56,081 nucleotides of DNA from Microcaldota archaeon (GTDB taxonomy: Archaea > Micrarchaeota > Micrarchaeia > Norongarragalinales > SBBD01): positions 1-56,081 of the forward strand of contig JACRGC010000010.1 of NCBI GenBank assembly GCA_016212475.1, in the 5' to 3' direction. A model generated the notes under the pieces. That model saw only the letters and a program-made list of their open reading frames with translations. It had not been told where the DNA came from and did no database searches. Below, piece by piece: positions 52,217 to 56,081 of the stretch (position 1 is the stretch's first letter; each line of letters begins with the position of its first letter). Made by a program: the position numbers and the translations under genes.

Positions 52217-53380
52217 ATGCTAATAAGATATCGGAAGGTGGTTCGCTTCACGGAAACCGCCGAAAAAATAACTTTGGCAATTAGGGCCGGAAGGAGCATA
52301 GCCAATGTTACCCAGGGAGAATTATCCAAAAAAGCCATTTTTCAGGAATTGAAGGATAAGTCAAGCCCGGAACAAGTCGAAATTTGCCAGCGATTCGACA
52401 AAACATTCCAAATCTGGAGAAAAACAGAGCAAATTGCCGTTCCGTACATTTCGGAATTCTTTAAAGTCGTATCTGAAAGCGAACCAGTAATTTACAAGGG
52501 AGTCAGCTTTAATCCCATGATTGGCGCTTATGGAGAAAATTTCAACCTGATTGATTTTTTTGGATGGGCTAAAGAGTCACAATTCAAATCAATCATATTG
52601 AACGCATCCATATATGCAATAATCAACGAGGCAAAAAGCCCCTTGGTCAAAGCTTTTAGCAAGGATTCCGCCAAGCAGGCAATTGATTTCATTCTAAGCA
52701 AGGCGGATGAGTACAAAAACGTATTCGAACTAACAGAAAAGCGGGAAAAATACCTGCGTTCCATTGGTTTTTCACTCTTTCCGCCAAGCGAGCAGCCACT
52801 GGTATTGGAAGCGCAGCAAATGTTCAAAAGTCAAAGATATATGGAATGCCTGCAAGAAGCGATAATTTTCTGTGCAGATGGGTCCGCATCCGGTAAGGAG
52901 CTGGAAATCAAAAAGTACGCCAACTATACGCGCTACGACACTAACTATCAGCGTTGGTATAGCGTATTCGTTTTAGCTGAAGCCCTATATCTGAACCGCG
53001 CATTTGGAGTTAATATCAAACTCGGGCCGACTACCGAATCAAATTTCGACAGTCTTATCCGTGAATTTATGCAAAAACTGGAAATCCCATACGGTTTTAT
53101 CTGGTACGATAGGGGAATTGAAAAGCAAGTGCCATATCCGGAGGCAATCTCTTTTGAGGATTCGATTGAAAGCATACAAAAAAAGATCCAAAATCCACTA
53201 GTAAAGCAATGGATGGAGGAATTGATTAAACCTTTTGAATTGGGGGAAGGACAAAAAGGATTGGGAAAGAATATTGCAAATATAATTGAAAAAGTGAATC
53301 TCAATGCCCTAAAATCTCTCCCCAGATTAAACGCCGAAGGGGAATGGTTTTTGACTTTTCCGCCGGGGGCATGCGATTAG
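52217..53380 (+). CDS. Orphan hypothetical protein
   Basis: A 387-residue soluble protein with no family that I recognise. It is helical and charged. Conspicuous segments are FNPMIGAYGENFNLIDFFGW (about 97-116) and YDTNYQRWYSVFVLAEALYLN (about 244-264), followed by KLGPTTESNFDSLI. The ribosome site GAGGTG (52195-52200) lies six bases before ATG 52207, in another frame that ends after 25 codons, and 16 bases before ATG 52217, the only start in this frame. Either the real start is 52217 with odd spacing, or a frameshift separates the first codons. Confidence 0.55.
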   Translation: MLIRYRKVVRFTETAEKITLAIRAGRSIANVTQGELSKKAIFQELKDKSSPEQVEICQRFDKTFQIWRKTEQIAVPYISEFFKVVSESEPVIYKGVSFNPMIGAYGENFNLIDFFGWAKESQFKSIILNASIYAIINEAKSPLVKAFSKDSAKQAIDFILSKADEYKNVFELTEKREKYLRSIGFSLFPPSEQPLVLEAQQMFKSQRYMECLQEAIIFCADGSASGKELEIKKYANYTRYDTNYQRWYSVFVLAEALYLNRAFGVNIKLGPTTESNFDSLIREFMQKLEIPYGFIWYDRGIEKQVPYPEAISFEDSIESIQKKIQNPLVKQWMEELIKPFELGEGQKGLGKNIANIIEKVNLNALKSLPRLNAEGEWFLTFPPGACD

Positions 53381-53399
53381 CCGAATCCTTTTTTTCGTT

Positions 53400-53573
53400 A
53401 TGCTTGCGGAGGAAATAGGGGAAATGCTTGCAAAATTCAGGGTAAAGTACGCCTTCTTTGGGCACTCACATTCATCAACGGTTGAAATCAGGAGATTTTG
53501 GCAGGTTGGGAGCGTACAGGCGTACAATGTGGCATATTCCAAAACGATTCCATACTTAGTGGCAGAACTATAA
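53400..53573 (+). pseudogene. Phosphoesterase C-terminal fragment (copy 1)
   Basis: A 57-codon ORF reading MLAEEIGEMLAKFRVKYAFF then GHSHSSTVEIRRF. The GHSH motif followed by a VGS turn and IPYLVAEL resembles the end of calcineurin-like metallophosphoesterases (YfcE-like); the catalytic N-terminal part is absent. A second copy lies at 55743-55892 with the same reading frame and about 80 percent base identity by eye. It is probably a truncated gene. The two copies bracket the AbiE-like pair as direct repeats. Confidence 0.6.
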
Positions 53574-53654
53574 GATTGCCATATAACCCGATTATCTGAC
53601 ATCAGAAACCATCTTTCGAAAGGCTTATATAGATTTAGCATAAAATACTAGAAT

Positions 53655-54485
53655 ATGCGAAAACTATATACAAGGAAATTGCACTTGCCCAAGGAAGTTC
53701 GGGAGTTTATTGCCAGCAGTGACGTCATTACAACAAAACGGCTAAGCAGGCATTTTGGCTTTTCAGAAATTACCGCAATGAATTACCTTAGCCGCGCGAA
53801 GAAATTGGAGCTGGGAACAAGGGTGGCCCCAAAGATGCTTCTAAGGGCAAAGCACGAGTATCCCGAATTTTCAAAAGCAAAAAAACGCGTTTATGATGCG
53901 ATAAGGAAGGACATGCCTTTTACACCCATTACCATCTGGTCTACCTTCGACCTTAACAAATATGCCCATAACATTATAATGAAGGGAGTGATTTTTGTTG
54001 AAACAGAAGGATTTGCAGTTGAGGCTGTAAAAGATGAACTTCTATCGAATGGCGTTAAGGCGATAAGCGCAAAAAGCAAGGCGGACTTCGAAAATATTTT
54101 CGATCTTATGGAAACCCCCGTATTGGTGATGGGAAGAAAGGACAAGGCGGGCACGAATGCAGACAGGAAAGATAAGTATTTGAGCTTGCCTTCATTTGAA
54201 AGGATATTCATAGACGTTTATTTCCTGAATACCCGAAAGAACCTCTCGCTGCCGCTTTCTGAGCTTGGGAATATACTTGAGAATATATCCGCATTCGGGT
54301 ACTCATTGAACTATTCCCTGCTGAATTGGGTTGCAATGAGAAGGAATGTCCAAGCGGAAATCGAAACCGCATTATACCTGTTCAAGAAGAAGAGCAGCCG
54401 CTTTGCGTCAATTCCTGAAAAATTTGCAAGGAAAAGGCAAATAAGCAAGAAGCGGTTGAATTCCGTAATGCAAATGGTCGGTTAA
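53655..54485 (+). CDS. abiEi: AbiEi-like winged-helix antitoxin
   Basis: A 276-residue protein. Its N-terminal EVREFIASSDVITTKRLSRH then FGFSEITAMNYLSRAKKLEL is a winged-helix DNA-binding unit, and the rest fits the AbiEi_4/DUF6577-type antitoxin layout, with VYDAIRKDMPFTPITIWSTF and KGVIFVETEGFAVEAVKDEL. It probably represses its own operon and counters the AbiEii-type nucleotidyltransferase downstream. A TATA element (GGCTTATATAG at about 53621-53631) lies just upstream. The two genes are separated by one base. The family assignment rests on architecture and partner, so is moderate. Confidence 0.6.
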   Translation: MRKLYTRKLHLPKEVREFIASSDVITTKRLSRHFGFSEITAMNYLSRAKKLELGTRVAPKMLLRAKHEYPEFSKAKKRVYDAIRKDMPFTPITIWSTFDLNKYAHNIIMKGVIFVETEGFAVEAVKDELLSNGVKAISAKSKADFENIFDLMETPVLVMGRKDKAGTNADRKDKYLSLPSFERIFIDVYFLNTRKNLSLPLSELGNILENISAFGYSLNYSLLNWVAMRRNVQAEIETALYLFKKKSSRFASIPEKFARKRQISKKRLNSVMQMVG

Positions 54486-54486
54486 G

Positions 54487-55542
54487 ATGGCAGAAGAATT
54501 CAAAAGCAAGGAAATATTGGAAAAGGCAACGGCAGCCTTGGCATTCCTAAAACTCCTAACAGAATACGGCCTTAAGCCTTTATTCAAAGGCGGAACATGC
54601 GCCCAGCTATTCCTGCCTTCAAAACAGCAAAGGCTTAGCGGCGATATTGATATAGCGTATGGAAATGAAGGCGAAGTTGAAGCCACCCTAAGGAAAACCA
54701 AGAAGGATTCCTACAAGATAATGCGCTGGCCGGATAATCCCGATCCAAACCTCCCGTTCATCCGCTACACTATAACTGCTCCAAGCAAAGCCGAATTTTA
54801 CCTTGACCTGATCCTAAAAGAACCCAAATACGAAACACAGCTTACAAAGCTTGAAACTGCGTATTTTAGCTCTGCAATTATGGTCAGGACCCCTACACTT
54901 CACTCAATTATAGGGGATAAGCTTACCACTTTGGGACCTTCGACAGTAGGGAGGTCATTGACAAAGGAAAGAGGAGCCATCGAATATGCGAAACAGGTAT
55001 ATGACATTGCGAATCTTCTGCCCCTTGCTTCAAGCCAGGCAGAAATTTACGATGCTTATAGACTGGTAGTTGAGGATCAAAAGATCTTCCGCCCAACCAA
55101 ACCAATCACCCTTGAAAATTCGATTGAGGATTTGCTTTACGTTGCAAGGATGCTTACGATGACCGGGCAGGATGTTGGAAAGTTGAAAAATAAGGAAATG
55201 GCAAGGCAAATCGATTTCATTAAGAATGGCATGGACGGCATAGGCAACTTTTTGAATTCCAGCACCAAGTTTGGACCCAACGAGGCAAGGGTAGCTGGAG
55301 GCCAGATTGCATTAATGGCAAAGGCGTTGGAGGGTGAAGGAGGAAAACGCAAGGTTGATTTCATAAAATTGAGGGAAAATGGCAATAAGAAATTTTCAGA
55401 TAGGCAGTTCATGGAAAAGGCGATTATTAGCCTGAAGGCGAAAGAGCCTGAAATAGAATGGAAACAGCTCGCAAACCTTGCACCGAGATCGGTTGCATAT
55501 TGGTTCTATGCCTTGTTTCCAGAAGACTTGGGAGAGGAATAG
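54487..55542 (+). CDS. abiEii: AbiEii/AbiGii-type nucleotidyltransferase toxin
   Basis: A 351-residue protein with a DNA-polymerase-beta-type nucleotidyltransferase core: LFKGGTCAQLFLPS at about residues 32-45, then RLSGDIDIAY at about 48-57, where the two Asp residues bind metal. This is the AbiEii signature (GG...R-S-x-D-I-D). Such toxins modify target RNA and give abortive defence against phage. The C-terminal part is helical. It begins one base after the antitoxin stop, so the pair is coupled. The cassette is bracketed by related phosphoesterase fragments. Confidence 0.75.
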   Translation: MAEEFKSKEILEKATAALAFLKLLTEYGLKPLFKGGTCAQLFLPSKQQRLSGDIDIAYGNEGEVEATLRKTKKDSYKIMRWPDNPDPNLPFIRYTITAPSKAEFYLDLILKEPKYETQLTKLETAYFSSAIMVRTPTLHSIIGDKLTTLGPSTVGRSLTKERGAIEYAKQVYDIANLLPLASSQAEIYDAYRLVVEDQKIFRPTKPITLENSIEDLLYVARMLTMTGQDVGKLKNKEMARQIDFIKNGMDGIGNFLNSSTKFGPNEARVAGGQIALMAKALEGEGGKRKVDFIKLRENGNKKFSDRQFMEKAIISLKAKEPEIEWKQLANLAPRSVAYWFYALFPEDLGEE

Positions 55543-55560
55543 GCCGGAAAACCAGGATGA

Positions 55561-55764
55561 AATCGGGATAAGCTGATAGAAGAGGCTGGAGAACTGGAGG
55601 AAGCGATATTGGAGAAACCAGATAAAGAAGTTGTTTGGGAAGCTGCGGATTTGCTTTTTTTTACTCTAGTAGGGCTTGAGAACAGGAGGATTGAATTTCA
55701 GAAAGTGCTGGAGGAATTGAAGAGGCGGATGAAATCGGGGAAATGCTTGCCAAATCCAGGGTAA
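55561..55764 (+). pseudogene. HisE (phosphoribosyl-ATP pyrophosphohydrolase) remnant
   Basis: The frame has no start codon and begins after a stop at 55558. It encodes DKLIEEAGELEEAILEK, then EVVWEAADLLFFTLVGLE, then RRIEFQKVLEELKRRM, the core helices of HisE with both Glu/Asp metal boxes (EEAxEL and EAAD). The N-terminal part is missing, and the tail runs into unrelated sequence before TAA at 55762. It is a 5'-truncated remnant of a histidine-biosynthesis gene. No other his gene is in the window. Confidence 0.65.
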
Positions 55765-55892
55765 AATACGCCTTTTTTGGCCACTCACATTCATCAACGG
55801 TTGAAATCAAGAGGTTTTGGCGGGTTGGGGGCGTTTTGGCGTACAATGTGGCATATTCTGCAAAAATGCATTATGTTGTTGCCGATATATAA
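55743..55892 (+). pseudogene. Phosphoesterase C-terminal fragment (copy 2)
   Basis: A 49-codon ORF, MLAKSRVKYAFFGHSHSST then VEIKRFWRVGG, ending VVADI. It is homologous to 53400-53573 at protein and DNA level and retains the GHSH element only. The frame is open further upstream (EEADEIGE) through the end of the HisE remnant, whose TAA lies in a different frame. It was probably left by a recombination or duplication that moved the intervening AbiE cassette. Confidence 0.6.
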
Positions 55893-55893
55893 A

Positions 55894-55922
55894 TTTGTCA
55901 TAAAAGTCAATTATATGACAAA
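55894..55922. repeat. 9-bp inverted repeat after phosphoesterase fragment
   Basis: TTTGTCATA (55894-55902) and TATGACAAA (55914-55922) are exact inverse complements. The element lies directly after the second phosphoesterase fragment stop and may be a terminator, an operator or the edge of the duplicated segment. Confidence 0.45.
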
Positions 55923-56081
55923 AGTATATTGTAAAACACTCGATCATAATCGGCTCTGTCCCGCAACCGAAAAATTTTTGCTTTGAGCTTGCGTAAGCAT
56001 TACTAACAATTTTTGCACAAAAGTTGGTAAAACCCACGCTGCAGCTCAAAGGCGATAGAAGTATGCCCACCATGAATAAAA
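55923..56081. other. Window-edge region with inverted repeat
   Basis: No gene is visible in the last 159 bases. CTTTGAGCT (55981-55989) and AGCTCAAAG (56043-56051) form a 9-bp inverted repeat with about 53 bases between. Part of a feature beyond the window may be involved. Confidence 0.3.

Noticed and set aside
52217-53380. Cyclodipeptide-synthase or tRNA-synthetase-like identity for the orphan protein
   Set aside because: A few aromatic and Glu patterns recalled these folds, but no signature motif could be placed, so it is left unassigned.
55807-56073. Minus-strand frame of 88 codons at the window end
   Set aside because: It is antisense to the phosphoesterase fragment and spans two inverted repeats; no family features.
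1-56081. CRISPR array
   Set aside because: No regular short repeats separated by unique spacers were seen; the only phased repeats are the three at 17903-17930.

Overview
The window is a gene-dense, AT-leaning archaeal chromosome segment. The archaeal signature is direct: A-type ATP synthase subunits A, B and D; aIF2 gamma, aEF-1A and aEF-2; the archaeal/eukaryotic ribosomal proteins L14e and L34e beside L15, SecY and Cbf5; CDP-archaeol synthase; an archaeal ATP-dependent DNA ligase; type 2 methionine aminopeptidase; a signal peptidase with a Ser/His rather than Ser/Lys pair; and a pilin with a class III signal peptide. Many starts follow GGTGA/AGGTGA ribosome sites or a TATA box about 25 bases upstream. 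The phylum cannot be fixed from this window. The short L14e, the absence of adk after secY and the many small unknown proteins suggest a small-genome lineage such as DPANN (inference).

Layout. 0-12 kb is accessory: a retropepsin-like/DUF5678 pair, two secreted dockerin proteins flanking a HicBA module, a GHKL ATPase with a STAS-like partner, small membrane proteins and two different nuclease-like genes. 11.7-12.25 kb is a structured non-coding stretch. 12-20 kb holds a flippase-like protein, ATP synthase genes with atpD turned away from atpA-atpB, VapBC and a large cell-surface protein. 20-27.5 kb is cell envelope and nucleic acid maintenance: carS, an archaeosortase, a pilin, a membrane-anchored Lon-type protease, DNA ligase with a winged-helix gene and a DUF63 protein, and a Trm5-like tRNA methylase. 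27.6-33.8 kb is the L15-SecY-EMC3-like-L34e-Cmk-L14e-Cbf5 block followed by aIF2 gamma. 33.9-38.7 kb is signalling and regulation (REC, V4R, KaiC-like, Lrp-like) with a UbiA prenyltransferase and two HTH paralogues. An interrupted tRNA-Arg lies at 38.7-38.9 kb. 39-45.6 kb carries a zinc-ribbon protein, a nucleotidyltransferase, aEF-1A, S10, two tandem unknown paralogues and aEF-2. 46-52 kb has a Cys-repeat secreted protein with a lipoprotein, then Map, signal peptidase, Rpe, PyrF and an AbrB-ACT regulator. 52-56 kb is accessory again: an orphan protein and an AbiE-like toxin-antitoxin pair enclosed by two related phosphoesterase-tail fragments and a HisE remnant.

The most unusual items are: the tRNA-Arg(GCG) whose T-loop is split by about 105 nt; a shared RNA-like motif linking it to the 12 kb stretch; a pair of hairpins with the same 3x3 internal loop at 11.95 and 27.53 kb; the archaeosortase next to the archaeol-lipid gene carS; the repeat-bounded AbiE cassette; and several tandemly duplicated unknown families. 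No CRISPR array, rRNA or complete insertion sequence was seen.
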